DNA of 43,281 bases from Saprospiraceae bacterium (GTDB taxonomy: Bacteria > Bacteroidota > Bacteroidia > Chitinophagales > Saprospiraceae), in the NCBI GenBank assembly GCA_013002995.1, contig JABDLO010000127.1, positions 1 through 43,281 on the forward strand, written 5' to 3'. The notes below the pieces were generated by a model. The model was given only the letters and a program-made list of their open reading frames with translations, was not told the origin of the DNA and did no database searches. The position numbers and the translations under genes are program-made. Within the stretch, counting starts at the first letter, position 1. Every line of letters begins with the position of its first letter. Shown here in pieces: positions 24,783 to 33,733 of the stretch.

Positions 24783-25954
24783 AATTTGAAACCAAGGCCA
24801 TAAGGCTACAGACAGATCGAAGTCAACACAAGGAGCATAGTACTCCCCTATTTCCGACATCCAGTTTTGTATTTGATGATGCTGAAGACATGAGGGCTAA
24901 ATTTGATGGGGAAGTTCAGGGAAATATCTACAGCCGATTTACAAATCCTTCCGTTGCTGAACTGGAAACAAAAATGGCAGCATTGGAAGGAGGTGAAAAA
25001 GCGATTGCAACTGCATCAGGAATGTCTGCTATTTTCACATGTTTTGCATCTTTCTTGTCTTCTGGAGACCATTTGATCATGTCGAGGGCAGTATTCGGAT
25101 CAACATTCAGGGTCACTGAGAATTATCTTTTAAAGTGGGGTATTACCTTTGATTTTGCTGATCCCGGTAATGTGAACAGTTGGACTGATCTCATCCGACC
25201 GGAAACTAAGATTTTATATTTAGAAACTCCCTCCAATCCCGGATTGGAAATCATAGACTTGGAAGAAGTAGCAAAGATTTGCAAGCAACATAATATCCTG
25301 ATGGTGGTTGACAATTGTTTTGCTACACCTTACCTTCAGAAACCATTAAAATACGGTGCTGATATAGTCATTCATTCAGCTACCAAATATATAGATGGGC
25401 AAGGTAGAGTACTGGGGGGTGTGATTGTGAGTACCGCCGATTTAATAGCTGAGATGATTCCATTCATGAAAAATGCGGGACCTTCGCTTTCACCATTCAA
25501 TGCATGGATACTTTCTAAAAGCCTGGAAACACTTGCTGTAAGGATGGATCGACATTGTAGCAATGCTCACGACCTGGCTTTGAGACTGGAAATGGAAGAT
25601 GGAGTAAAATCTGTCAGATATCCATTCAAAAAAGATCACCCCGGATATAAAATTGCGACAAAACAGATGAGCGGCGGTGGAGGTATTGTCGCATTTGAAG
25701 TTGAAAATGGATTGAGTCAAGGTCAACGATTTCTTGATGCTATAAAAATGTGTTCCCTATCTGCCAACCTTGGAGATACGCGGACCATTGTCACACATCC
25801 TGCGTCAACGACACATTCCAAATTGACTGTCGAACAACGTGCAGCTGTAGGTATAACTGATGGACTGATTAGAGTAAGTGTAGGGCTTGAACATATTGAT
25901 GACATCTTTAATGATATCAGTCAGGCACTTAAAGCATCTATGAATCAATATTGA
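24779..25954 (+). CDS. metZ: O-succinyl/acetylhomoserine sulfhydrylase (Cys/Met-metabolism PLP enzyme)
   Basis: 391 residues, the length of MetZ. PLP contacts: IYSRFTNPSVAELETKMA (50-67), ATASGMSAIF, VVDNCFATPYLQKPL, and HSATKYIDGQGRVLGG with the Schiff-base Lys203. The GQGRVLGG sequence after the lysine is characteristic of the MetZ branch rather than cystathionine gamma-synthase or -lyase. It would make homocysteine directly from activated homoserine and sulfide. Translation is coupled to the OsmC-like gene. Its 3' end overlaps the convergent MazG-like gene by 17 bp. Acyl-donor preference (succinyl or acetyl) cannot be read from the sequence. Confidence 0.88.
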   Translation: MKFETKAIRLQTDRSQHKEHSTPLFPTSSFVFDDAEDMRAKFDGEVQGNIYSRFTNPSVAELETKMAALEGGEKAIATASGMSAIFTCFASFLSSGDHLIMSRAVFGSTFRVTENYLLKWGITFDFADPGNVNSWTDLIRPETKILYLETPSNPGLEIIDLEEVAKICKQHNILMVVDNCFATPYLQKPLKYGADIVIHSATKYIDGQGRVLGGVIVSTADLIAEMIPFMKNAGPSLSPFNAWILSKSLETLAVRMDRHCSNAHDLALRLEMEDGVKSVRYPFKKDHPGYKIATKQMSGGGGIVAFEVENGLSQGQRFLDAIKMCSLSANLGDTRTIVTHPASTTHSKLTVEQRAAVGITDGLIRVSVGLEHIDDIFNDISQALKASMNQY

Positions 25955-26453
25955 AAGCTTCACTGACTTCATCCTCGACAATGGACCTGAGATCAGCCGG
26001 TGAATAATTTACGGACTTCAATACCTTGCCATCCCCTTTCCTGTATACAAGAAATTGACCATCAGCAGGTTTTACTACAGATTCTGTGTCTCTATGATTG
26101 CGATAATATTCTTGAGTCGCTTCAGCCTCTTCTTGAGTAGCACAAGCCTTACTCATATTAGATCGTTGCACTTCATCAAAGAGGGTCTTGAACTTATCCC
26201 CTAACCCAAATTCTAATACAGCTCCGGAAAGAACATATTGTAAATCAGCTAAGGCATCTGCGATTTCCACGATATCATTGTCTTCTATGGCTTCTTTTAG
26301 CTCATTCAATTCTTCCTGTAATAAAGAAATTCTCAATTCGCATCTCTTTTTTGCTGGGATTTCAGGATTATCCAGGACAGGCATGCCGAATAAGTGATGA
26401 AATGCAGCAACTCCTGTTAATGCTTTAGGTTCTTGAAATTTCTTAGATGACAT
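25938..26453 (-). CDS. MazG/PRA-PH-like nucleotide pyrophosphohydrolase
   Basis: 171 residues. The all-alpha NTP-pyrophosphohydrolase site is visible: QEELNELKEAIEDNDIVEIADALADLQYVL, with Glu47, Glu48 and Glu51 on one helix and Glu63/Asp66/Asp70 on the next, the EExxE...ExxD metal-binding pattern (the full motif is at 46-75). Such enzymes hydrolyse (d)NTPs or phosphoribosyl-ATP to the monophosphate. The opening FHHLFGMPVLDNPEIPAKKR is typical of a phosphoribosyl-ATP-pyrophosphohydrolase-like group outside histidine operons. The C-terminal part (FLVYRKGDGKVLKSVNYSPADL) is an extra segment. Substrate not predictable; housecleaning is likely. Confidence 0.85.
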   Translation of the reverse strand: MSSKKFQEPKALTGVAAFHHLFGMPVLDNPEIPAKKRCELRISLLQEELNELKEAIEDNDIVEIADALADLQYVLSGAVLEFGLGDKFKTLFDEVQRSNMSKACATQEEAEATQEYYRNHRDTESVVKPADGQFLVYRKGDGKVLKSVNYSPADLRSIVEDEVSEAFNIDS

Positions 26454-26543
26454 AACTTGAATGGATTAAACATGAATGTAATGAGGTGTAAGGATAGGAA
26501 TAAATTATATATTTACTAAAGTTATATATAAAAAATTGATCAA

Positions 26544-27650
26544 TTGAAAAGGAAAGAATTCCTCAAAAAAGCATCTATTGCTGCTGTTGGCAGCAGTCTT
26601 CTTGTACAATCATGTAAGAGTGAAGATGCTGATTCAAGCACCGGACCAGCCATTATTACCAATAAAAAATACAAATGGAAGCTGGTGACTACCTGGCCGC
26701 CCAACTTTCCGGTACTAGGGGAAGGATGTAATATGCTGGCAGAATGGGTGAAAACCATGTCAGGTGGTCGGATGGAAATCAATGTTTATGGAGGTGGAGA
26801 ATTGGTACCGGCATTAGAATCATTTGAGGCAGTCAGCAGCGGAGCTGTAGAAATGGGACATGGAGCAGCTTATTATTGGGCCGGGAAAAGTCCGGCTTTG
26901 CAGTTCTTTACAACAATACCATTCGGACTGAATGCTCAACAGATTGATTCATGGATGTATTGCGGAGGTGGACTTGAATTGTGGGAAGAAAATTATGCAA
27001 GATTTGGATTGGTCCCTTTTCCTGCCGGAAACACTGGCGTTCAGATGGCTGGTTGGTTCAATAAGGAAATCAATTCCATAGATGATTTTAAAGGATTGAA
27101 AATGCGTATCCCGGGATTGGGTGGCAAAGTACTCAAAAAGGCCGGTGGGACTGCTGTGTTGTCTGCTGGAAGTGAAATATATACCAATCTGGAACGGGGT
27201 GTCATTGATGCAACTGAATGGATAGGTCCTTATCATGATTATAAAATGGGTTTCCATAATATTGCGAAGTATTACTATGCACCCGGATGGCATGAACCGG
27301 GACCGATTCTGGATCTATTTGTCAATAAGAGGGCATTCGATGGATTGGCACCTGACCTTCAAGAGATCATAAGGACAGCTGCTTACCGACTGAATGCCTG
27401 GGCTACTTCTGAATTTGAAGCCAAGAATAATTTTTATCTCAGTAAGCTTATTAATGAAGAAGGTGTGGATGTAAGAAGATTCTCAGATGATGTTCTCGCA
27501 GGATTGAAGCAGTATTCACAAGAGGTTATTGAAGAAGTGATCGCAGGGGATGAAGCAAGTGCAAAAGTCTATGAATCTCTCATGAAGTTTTCTAAAGAAA
27601 TCAGAAACTGGTCAGAATACTCTGAGAAGCTTTATTACAACAGCATTTGA
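26544..27650 (+). CDS. TRAP transporter solute-binding lipoprotein (DctP/TakP family), TTG start
   Basis: 368 residues from a TTG codon; no ATG gives the full signal. KRKEFLKKASIAAVG resembles a twin-arginine-type leader with Lys-Arg in place of Arg-Arg, and VQSC (Cys24) is a lipobox, so the protein is membrane-tethered. WKLVTTWPPNFPVLGEG, the anion-binding Arg in GLKMRIPGLGGKVLKKAGG, and DATEWIGPYHDYKMGFH match the TakP subgroup. That subgroup binds 2-oxo acids or lactate, often with a metal ion. The two membrane subunits are encoded on the opposite strand and converge on this gene with a 11-bp gap, an unusual arrangement since TRAP genes normally form one operon. Confidence 0.93.
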   Translation: MKRKEFLKKASIAAVGSSLLVQSCKSEDADSSTGPAIITNKKYKWKLVTTWPPNFPVLGEGCNMLAEWVKTMSGGRMEINVYGGGELVPALESFEAVSSGAVEMGHGAAYYWAGKSPALQFFTTIPFGLNAQQIDSWMYCGGGLELWEENYARFGLVPFPAGNTGVQMAGWFNKEINSIDDFKGLKMRIPGLGGKVLKKAGGTAVLSAGSEIYTNLERGVIDATEWIGPYHDYKMGFHNIAKYYYAPGWHEPGPILDLFVNKRAFDGLAPDLQEIIRTAAYRLNAWATSEFEAKNNFYLSKLINEEGVDVRRFSDDVLAGLKQYSQEVIEEVIAGDEASAKVYESLMKFSKEIRNWSEYSEKLYYNSI

Positions 27651-27661
27651 TGTAAATCAAT

Positions 27662-28957
27662 CTAAGGTGTCCACAGCATCCCCGGAAAGAAAAACACCAT
27701 AGCAAGAACAATAATCTGAATGATAAGAAAAGGTACTACTCCTTTATAAATATCTACAGTTCTGACTTCCGGAGGAGCCACTCCCTTGAGATAGAACAAG
27801 GAAAATCCAAATGGTGGTGTTAAAAACGATGTCTGTAGATTAAGAGCAATTAATATTCCTGCCCACAGAGGGTTAATGCCAAGCTGAATAAACAATGGAG
27901 ATACAACCGGAACAATTATAAAAATGATCTCTATAAAATCAATGAAAAATCCGGCAATGAAGACGACAAGCATGACAATGAGTAAAAAGACATGAGGACT
28001 TAGATCTGCAGATGTAATCATATTTACCAGGTAATCATCTCCATTCATCCCTCTGAACACCAATGAAAATGTAGTGGCTCCCAGAAGAATCAGAAAAACC
28101 ATACTAGTAAGATGAGTGGTTTCTACCATCACTTTCTTCAATACATCGAGGTTCAGTTTTTTCTGTATGGCTGTGAGGATTATTGCTCCCATCGCACCCA
28201 CTGCTGCAGCTTCTGTAGGACTGGCTATACCTGTAAATATTGATCCCAGAACAGCAACTATCAATAATAAAGGAAGTAAAAACGCCTGTATCACTTTTAT
28301 GGCGAAGTCCTCTGATTTAAACTTTCTAACTTCTTCGGCCGGCATTGCAGGAGCCTCTTCAGGATTCAACCTGGCGTAAACAAGCACGTAGATTATATAG
28401 GCACCTACCAGAATAACTCCAGGCACGATTGCCGCTGAAAACAAATCTCCTACCGGTACATTCAATACACTTCCCAGTAAGACCAACACAACTGATGGTG
28501 GTATAATCTGACCCAAAGTTCCGGAAGATGAAATGGTCCCTGTTGCGATTTTTACATTGTAGTTTCTTTTTAACATGGTCGGCAGACTGATCAGACCCAT
28601 TGTCACCACAGTGGCACCAACAATACCGGTTGAAGCTGCAAGTAAAGCCCCCACAACAATGACTGAAATGGCAAGTCCTCCATTGATCTTGCCAAATAAT
28701 ATCGCCATCGTTTCCAGTAGTGATTCTGCAAGTCCACTCTTTTCAAGCATTAAACCCATATATATGAAGAGTGGAACGGCAAGAAGAACATAATTATTCA
28801 TTACACCCATGATCCTCAGCGGAAGGAGGTCAAGAAAATCAGGGACAAATATCAATCCCACTATTGTTGACAACCCTCCTAATGTCAAAGCAACCGGATA
28901 ACCAAATAAGATTAAAATGAAAATCAGAACGAATAATATGATGGCAACTATCTCCAT
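27662..28957 (-). CDS. TRAP transporter large membrane subunit (DctM)
   Basis: 431 residues with about a dozen hydrophobic segments. GTLGQIIPPSVVLVLLG and GIASPTEAAAVGAMGAIIL are diagnostic for DctM, the ion-coupled transport subunit. NLQTSFLTPPFGFSLFYLKG near the end is also typical. It works with DctQ, whose stop overlaps its start as TAATG, and with the periplasmic binding lipoprotein at 26544-27650. Transport is driven by the sodium gradient in characterised members. Confidence 0.95.
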   Translation of the reverse strand: MEIVAIILFVLIFILILFGYPVALTLGGLSTIVGLIFVPDFLDLLPLRIMGVMNNYVLLAVPLFIYMGLMLEKSGLAESLLETMAILFGKINGGLAISVIVVGALLAASTGIVGATVVTMGLISLPTMLKRNYNVKIATGTISSSGTLGQIIPPSVVLVLLGSVLNVPVGDLFSAAIVPGVILVGAYIIYVLVYARLNPEEAPAMPAEEVRKFKSEDFAIKVIQAFLLPLLLIVAVLGSIFTGIASPTEAAAVGAMGAIILTAIQKKLNLDVLKKVMVETTHLTSMVFLILLGATTFSLVFRGMNGDDYLVNMITSADLSPHVFLLIVMLVVFIAGFFIDFIEIIFIIVPVVSPLFIQLGINPLWAGILIALNLQTSFLTPPFGFSLFYLKGVAPPEVRTVDIYKGVVPFLIIQIIVLAMVFFFPGMLWTP

Positions 28958-29466
28958 TATGTTCTTAAGGTTCTGATGTTCTTGTATAAAACAGTAAAAG
29001 CCTGGATAAGCAGGAGAATGAATCCGATTACAATAACAAACTTGATGATGTATCTCGCACCAAGACCATCAGGTTCAGCACTTCCTTCGCGGATATACCA
29101 ACTATTCATTGCGTAATTGAAGGACTTTGTTACAATTAATAATGCCCATGGGATCAGTAAAAACACCGTTCCTATAATATTAATCCATGCCTTCTTCTTT
29201 TTCGAAAAATTATTATAAAACACATCAACCCTTACGTGCTTATCTTCACCAAGTGTGTAGGCAGCTCCAAGTAAGAATACTGCAGCAAAAAGATGCCATT
29301 CCAGATCCAACATCCACACCGCGGTTGCATCAAAGAGGTATCGACGAACAACATCTACAAAGATAATGACTACCAAAATGGTGGTTAACCAACTCGCCGC
29401 CACACCAACTATCTTTGGAAGAGCTTCAATTTTCATTACATGTTTTTGGATATCATTGATTCTCAA
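28957..29466 (-). CDS. TRAP transporter small membrane subunit (DctQ)
   Basis: 169 residues with four membrane helices. WHLFAAVFLLGAAYTLGEDKHVRVDVF is the conserved core of DctQ (position ~57-82): WHLFAAV begins it and GEDKHVRVDVF ends it. IIKFVIVIGFILLLIQAF forms the last helix. The subunit supports DctM. One-base stop/start overlap (TAATG) means coupled translation. It is the first gene of the minus-strand pair. Confidence 0.92.
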   Translation of the reverse strand: MRINDIQKHVMKIEALPKIVGVAASWLTTILVVIIFVDVVRRYLFDATAVWMLDLEWHLFAAVFLLGAAYTLGEDKHVRVDVFYNNFSKKKKAWINIIGTVFLLIPWALLIVTKSFNYAMNSWYIREGSAEPDGLGARYIIKFVIVIGFILLLIQAFTVLYKNIRTLRT

Positions 29467-29526
29467 TGTATGAAATTGAAATCATATCTAGGTAAAGCGT
29501 AGAACAATATGATAATCTATGGGCAT

Positions 29527-29556
29527 AAAAAAAGAGGCCCTAAAGCCTCTTTTTCT
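29527..29556 (-). terminator. Bidirectional terminator between DctQ and TPR genes
   Basis: AAAAAGAGGC (29529-29538) pairs with GCCTCTTTTT (29545-29554). On the minus strand it gives a hairpin with a U-run 26 bp after the TPR gene; it also works on the plus strand. Confidence 0.88.
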
Positions 29557-29581
29557 AATAGTGCAGTATCCTAAATAAGGA

Positions 29582-30853
29582 TTAACCACCTAGTGCTTCT
29601 AGTTTTCCTTTCATTTCTTCTACTTTGTCAAACTTACTTTGTCTTGCATAAATCTCTCTTAAGGCAATCATTGTATTTTGATCAGTAGGCTCTAATTGGT
29701 GTGCTTTCTCGAAGAAAGGTTGAGCTTCACCGAAGTACCCATCCATTTCCTCTTTCATTGTATTGTACTTTTTAGTTCCTTCTGCAGAGTAATCATTGGC
29801 CAGTTCATTTATCTGAGCAGTCATGGATGCAGCCTTATTGTAATAAAGTGCTCCAAGGCTGTAAGTTGCATCGAAGTTTTCAGGATTAATTTCTAAAGCT
29901 TTGTTGAAATAAGTAAATGCTTCATTGAAGTATTTATCTGATTCTTCTACATTTCCAGCATCTCTATTATCATTGGTCAACTGATCATACACGTTTCCGA
30001 GTGTTGTATACAATGTAATATTCTCTGGATCTGCGGCAATAGCCTCCTTGATCCTACTGATAGGCTCTTCTAAGTTTCCTATAGAAAGGTAGTAGTTAAT
30101 TTCAGCGTATAACAATCCTTTTTCCTCAGGATACTTGGTTCTTCCTTCCTGGAGATAACTAATGGCTTTCTCCGGATTACTTTCTTTATTAATGTTAAAT
30201 AAAGCTTCATAAACAAATGAGTGATCATACTTCTCCTCATAAAGCGGCATGAGGTATTTGTTTAAATCCTCAGGTCCTCTTCCAGCATAATATCCTGCAA
30301 CAGATGTGTAGAAGTAATGCTGACTTTGAACAGCAGGGTCTGAGAGCATCGATTCCATCCCATTCTGAGCAAGGGTTTCATGAGCCATCGTCACCAAATT
30401 GTAGTGGTGAAAAGATGCATCGTAATCTTTTTCTTCAAATTTGGTGATACCAATATTATTCAGGCCCCCCATTACTTTTTCGATACCTTTTAGAGCATCT
30501 TTCGTTTTGTCACCAGTAGCTAGAGCCCCCTGATATGATTCAAAAGCAGAAACAGGAGCATCTGGAAATGCAGCAACATAGGCAGGATTAAGCAGTGCTG
30601 TTTTCTCTTCCGTGTCAGCAATATCCATATAAAGCTCTGCCTTTTTGATGTATGGTTCTCCTTTTTCAGGGGTTCCAAATTCAGCTTCCAGAGTAGCAAT
30701 TGCTGCTTTGGCAGCGTCTACATTTTCTGTAGGTTTTTTCATAAAGTCTTTCAAGGCTTTTTCAGCATTCTTGACGACCTTTTTAGCATCCTGCGCATCA
30801 ACAGTAGCAGTCAACACGAAGAGGCTAAGTATTGCAATGAATAGTTTTTTCAT
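29582..30853 (-). CDS. Secreted TPR-repeat protein
   Basis: 423 residues. Signal peptide MKKLFIAILSLFVLTATVDAQ, then tetratricopeptide-like helical repeats throughout. Clear units include ENITLYTTLGNVYDQLTNDN, FTYFNKALEINPENFDATYS and AQPFFEKAHQLEPTDQNTM. These form a periplasmic protein-binding superhelix; the partner is unknown. Asp/Glu/Ala content is high. It is followed by a strong terminator and preceded by a TAATTTTG box, so it appears to be a single-gene unit downstream of gyrA on the same strand. Confidence 0.88.
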   Translation of the reverse strand: MKKLFIAILSLFVLTATVDAQDAKKVVKNAEKALKDFMKKPTENVDAAKAAIATLEAEFGTPEKGEPYIKKAELYMDIADTEEKTALLNPAYVAAFPDAPVSAFESYQGALATGDKTKDALKGIEKVMGGLNNIGITKFEEKDYDASFHHYNLVTMAHETLAQNGMESMLSDPAVQSQHYFYTSVAGYYAGRGPEDLNKYLMPLYEEKYDHSFVYEALFNINKESNPEKAISYLQEGRTKYPEEKGLLYAEINYYLSIGNLEEPISRIKEAIAADPENITLYTTLGNVYDQLTNDNRDAGNVEESDKYFNEAFTYFNKALEINPENFDATYSLGALYYNKAASMTAQINELANDYSAEGTKKYNTMKEEMDGYFGEAQPFFEKAHQLEPTDQNTMIALREIYARQSKFDKVEEMKGKLEALGG

Positions 30854-30878
30854 ATTATGTATTGTGTTTTTATGATTG

Positions 30879-30886
30879 CAAAATTA
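30879..30886 (-). promoter_or_regulatory. Candidate -7 box (TAATTTTG) of the TPR gene
   Basis: The minus-strand octamer matches TAnnTTTG and lies 25 bp before the ATG at 30853. The -33 TTG is not at a good distance. Confidence 0.4.
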
Positions 30887-30974
30887 AGATTTCTCCATTA
30901 TGACGGAAAAAGATTTCCTCAAACGTTTTCAAAATGTTAAAACAATATAAGTTTTTTGTTAAAAATATAATATT

Positions 30975-33446
30975 CTATTCTTCTTCTTCTTCTTCACTTC
31001 CATCTCTTGCTATTACAGCAACGTCAGCAATCGAGTCTGTATTATCCAATCGGATCACTCGTACACCTTGCGTCGCACGCCCCATTACTCTCAGTTCTGC
31101 CATTGCAATCCTGATGACAATCCCCTCCATTGTTGTAACCATCAATTCATCAAGATCTGTAACCGCTTTAATAGCAACCAATGTTCCCGTTTTATCCGTT
31201 ATCTGCATGGTCTTCACTCCTTTCCCTCCCCTATTGGTAATTCTATAATCATCTACAGAAGATCTCTTTCCATTTCCTTTCTCAGAAAGAACCATTACTG
31301 AAACTTCTTCATCCAAAGGATCTACCGTTATCATTCCTATGATAGCATCATCCTTTCCATCTAGTCTCATACCTTTAACACCGGCTGCAGTCCTTCCCAT
31401 CGCCCTTACTTTAGATTCAGGGAAATGGATGGCTCTTCCGTTCATATTGGCAAGAATGATGTTTTGCTCCCCATTGGTGAGTTTTACTTCCAATAATTGG
31501 TCTCCTTCGTTGATGGTTATGGCATTGATACCATTCACTCTAGGTCTCGAAAAAGCTTCAACCTGAGTTTTCTTAATCATCCCTTTCTTCGTACAGAAGA
31601 CGATGTAATTATTATTTAAGAACTCTTCATCTTTTAAATCCTCAATCATGATGTAGGCCCTTACTTTATCATCCTTAGGCAGTTGGATGATATTCTGCAT
31701 TACCCTACCCGCACTATTCTTTCCTGCCTCAGGAATTTCAAATACTCTCAGCCAATAACACCTACCTTGTTCTGTAAACAATAATAAGTAGTTGTGATTG
31801 TTGGCAACGAAGATGTGTTCTACAAAATCTTTGTCCCGGGTCTTAGATCCTCTTGATCCTCTACCTCCTCTTCCTTGTTGCTTGTATTCAGATGATTTGG
31901 TTCTCTTTATGTATCCTAGATGCGAAATGGTGATGACCACTTCATCATTGGGTATCATGTCTTCAATACTGATCTCATCATCAGCATAACTAATATCTGT
32001 CCTTCTATCATCTCCAAACCTCTCATCCAGTTCTCTCAGCTCTTCCTTTATGATGTCTCTTCTCATCTGCTCACTTTCAAGAATGGCCTTCAAGTGGGCA
32101 ATGGTTTTCATCAACTCGTCATACTCATTTTGGATCTTTTCAACCTCCAGACTTACGAGCTTCTGCAACCTCATTTCAAGGATTGCCTTGGCTTGAATTT
32201 CTGATAATTCGAATGAACTTATAAGCCCCTCTCTTGCTTCGTCAACTGTTTTAGATTGCCTGATGATTTTAATAACTTCATCAATATTGGCTAGTGCAAT
32301 TAACAACCCTTCCAGGATATGAGCTCTTTCTTCTGCCTTTCTTAGATCATACTGTGTCCTTCTTACGATGACCTCTAGTCTGAACTTGATGAACTCTTCA
32401 ATTATTTGTTTAAGGTTCAATAATACCGGTCTCCCATTTACCAGTGCGATATTATTAACGCCATAGGAAGTCTGAAGTGCGGTATACTTGTACAGTTTAC
32501 TCAACACCACACTAGCCATCCCATCTCTCTTGATATCGACAACGATTCTGAGTCCTCTTCTGTCAGACTCATCTCTCAAGTCACTGATCCCTGTAATCCT
32601 TTCATTATTAACTAATTCAGCAATCTTGGCAACCAGATTGGCCTTATTAACCTGGAAAGGTATTTCTGTAACTATGATGGATTCATATCCATTGGGTCTG
32701 GTTTCTATATTGGCTTTTGCCCTTACAACCACCCGACCTCTTCCTGTTTCAAATGCATCTTTGACTCCTTGATATCCATAAATGGTACCACCAGTAGGAA
32801 AGTCAGGGGCTTTAACGTGCTCCATCAACTCTTCAATGGTGATGTCAGGATTATCAACTGTTGCAATAACTCCACTCACTACTTCTCTGAGATTATGTGG
32901 CAACATATTAGTGGCCATACCGACAGCAATTCCAGAGGCTCCATTCACGAGAAGATTAGGTATCCTTGTAGGAAGTACTGTGGGCTCTTCCAGTGAATCA
33001 TCAAAATTCAATGAATAATTAACAGTCTCTTTCTTAATGTCTTCAAGCATTTGATCACTGATGCGCTCTAGCCTTGCTTCCGTATACCTCATTGCTGCAG
33101 GACTGTCACCATCCATCGATCCCTTATTTCCTTGAATTTCAACAAGAGGATATCTCATGGACCATGGTTGACCCATCCTGATCATAGAATCATAAACTGC
33201 TCCATCACCATGCGGGTGGTACTTACCAAGCACCTCACCAACAACTCTAGCAGACTTCTTGTGGGCTTTGTTATAAGATAGTCCCAGCTCTTGCATTCCA
33301 TAAAGAATACGCCTGTGAACCGGTTTTAAACCATCTCTCACATCCGGTAAAGCCCTCGACACAATCACCGACATAGAATAATCTATGTAGGCCGACTTCA
33401 TTTCATCTTCAATGTTTATCGGTATAATCCTTTGATTGTTAGCCAT
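30975..33446 (-). CDS. gyrA: DNA gyrase subunit A
   Basis: 823 residues. The N-terminal breakage-reunion domain holds [17 protein letters not shown] (35-51), the quinolone-region helix [16 protein letters not shown], and catalytic Tyr121 in [10 protein letters not shown]. The C-terminal DNA-wrapping beta-pinwheel begins near 500, with the GyrA-box-like stretch [13 protein letters not shown] and blades such as [16 protein letters not shown]. An acidic tail (DGSEEEEEE) ends it. It introduces negative supercoils together with GyrB, which is not in this window. At the position equal to E. coli Ser83 it has Gly82, while Asp86 (E. coli Asp87) is kept. A good promoter lies upstream. Confidence 0.98.
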   Translation of the reverse strand: MANNQRIIPINIEDEMKSAYIDYSMSVIVSRALPDVRDGLKPVHRRILYGMQELGLSYNKAHKKSARVVGEVLGKYHPHGDGAVYDSMIRMGQPWSMRYPLVEIQGNKGSMDGDSPAAMRYTEARLERISDQMLEDIKKETVNYSLNFDDSLEEPTVLPTRIPNLLVNGASGIAVGMATNMLPHNLREVVSGVIATVDNPDITIEELMEHVKAPDFPTGGTIYGYQGVKDAFETGRGRVVVRAKANIETRPNGYESIIVTEIPFQVNKANLVAKIAELVNNERITGISDLRDESDRRGLRIVVDIKRDGMASVVLSKLYKYTALQTSYGVNNIALVNGRPVLLNLKQIIEEFIKFRLEVIVRRTQYDLRKAEERAHILEGLLIALANIDEVIKIIRQSKTVDEAREGLISSFELSEIQAKAILEMRLQKLVSLEVEKIQNEYDELMKTIAHLKAILESEQMRRDIIKEELRELDERFGDDRRTDISYADDEISIEDMIPNDEVVITISHLGYIKRTKSSEYKQQGRGGRGSRGSKTRDKDFVEHIFVANNHNYLLLFTEQGRCYWLRVFEIPEAGKNSAGRVMQNIIQLPKDDKVRAYIMIEDLKDEEFLNNNYIVFCTKKGMIKKTQVEAFSRPRVNGINAITINEGDQLLEVKLTNGEQNIILANMNGRAIHFPESKVRAMGRTAAGVKGMRLDGKDDAIIGMITVDPLDEEVSVMVLSEKGNGKRSSVDDYRITNRGGKGVKTMQITDKTGTLVAIKAVTDLDELMVTTMEGIVIRIAMAELRVMGRATQGVRVIRLDNTDSIADVAVIARDGSEEEEEE

Positions 33447-33480
33447 TTATATATTTTATTATAGTTTTTATAAGCAGGTG

Positions 33481-33515
33481 CAAAGATAACCAATTTTAAA
33501 TAGAAAAAAGCAAAA
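33481..33515 (-). promoter_or_regulatory. gyrA promoter with Bacteroidota -33/-7 elements
   Basis: On the minus strand TTTTG (33511-33515) is followed after 22 bp by TATCTTTG (33481-33488), fitting TTG-N17-23-TAnnTTTG. The predicted start of transcription is about 33474, giving a ~28-nt leader before the ATG at 33446. Confidence 0.65.
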
Positions 33516-33568
33516 TACAACCAGTAAAAAGGTCTAATATTCCAGCATACTTTTAAACCTTCAATCAA

Positions 33569-33592
33569 TTGATATAAAACATTGTATATCAA
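33569..33592. promoter_or_regulatory. Inverted repeat between gyrA and ubiE
   Basis: TTGATATA (33569-33576) and TATATCAA (33585-33592) form a perfect 8-bp dyad with an 8-nt spacer, in the 287-bp divergent space between the two genes. The form suits a dimeric regulator. No other gene is seen in this stretch. Confidence 0.4.
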
Positions 33593-33708
33593 TACTTTAA
33601 AGCAAATAGGCTTTTTTAAAATTAGATTTTACAAGATTGGATTACAGATCACACAACTGATGAGACCATAGTGATGTTACTTATCTGTCTGAGCGACACA
33701 ATTATTTA

Positions 33709-33716
33709 TATATTTG
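33709..33716 (+). promoter_or_regulatory. Candidate -7 box (TATATTTG) of ubiE
   Basis: Exact TAnnTTTG match ending 17 bp before the ATG at 33734, leaving a very short leader. The upstream -33 TTG is not obvious. Confidence 0.5.
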
Positions 33717-33733
33717 CACAATTTTAATGTGAT

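Noticed and set aside
26544-26620. True twin-arginine signal on the TRAP binding protein
   Set aside because: The motif is KRKEFLK, lacking paired Arg, and a lipobox Cys is present, so Sec/lipoprotein export is at least as likely.
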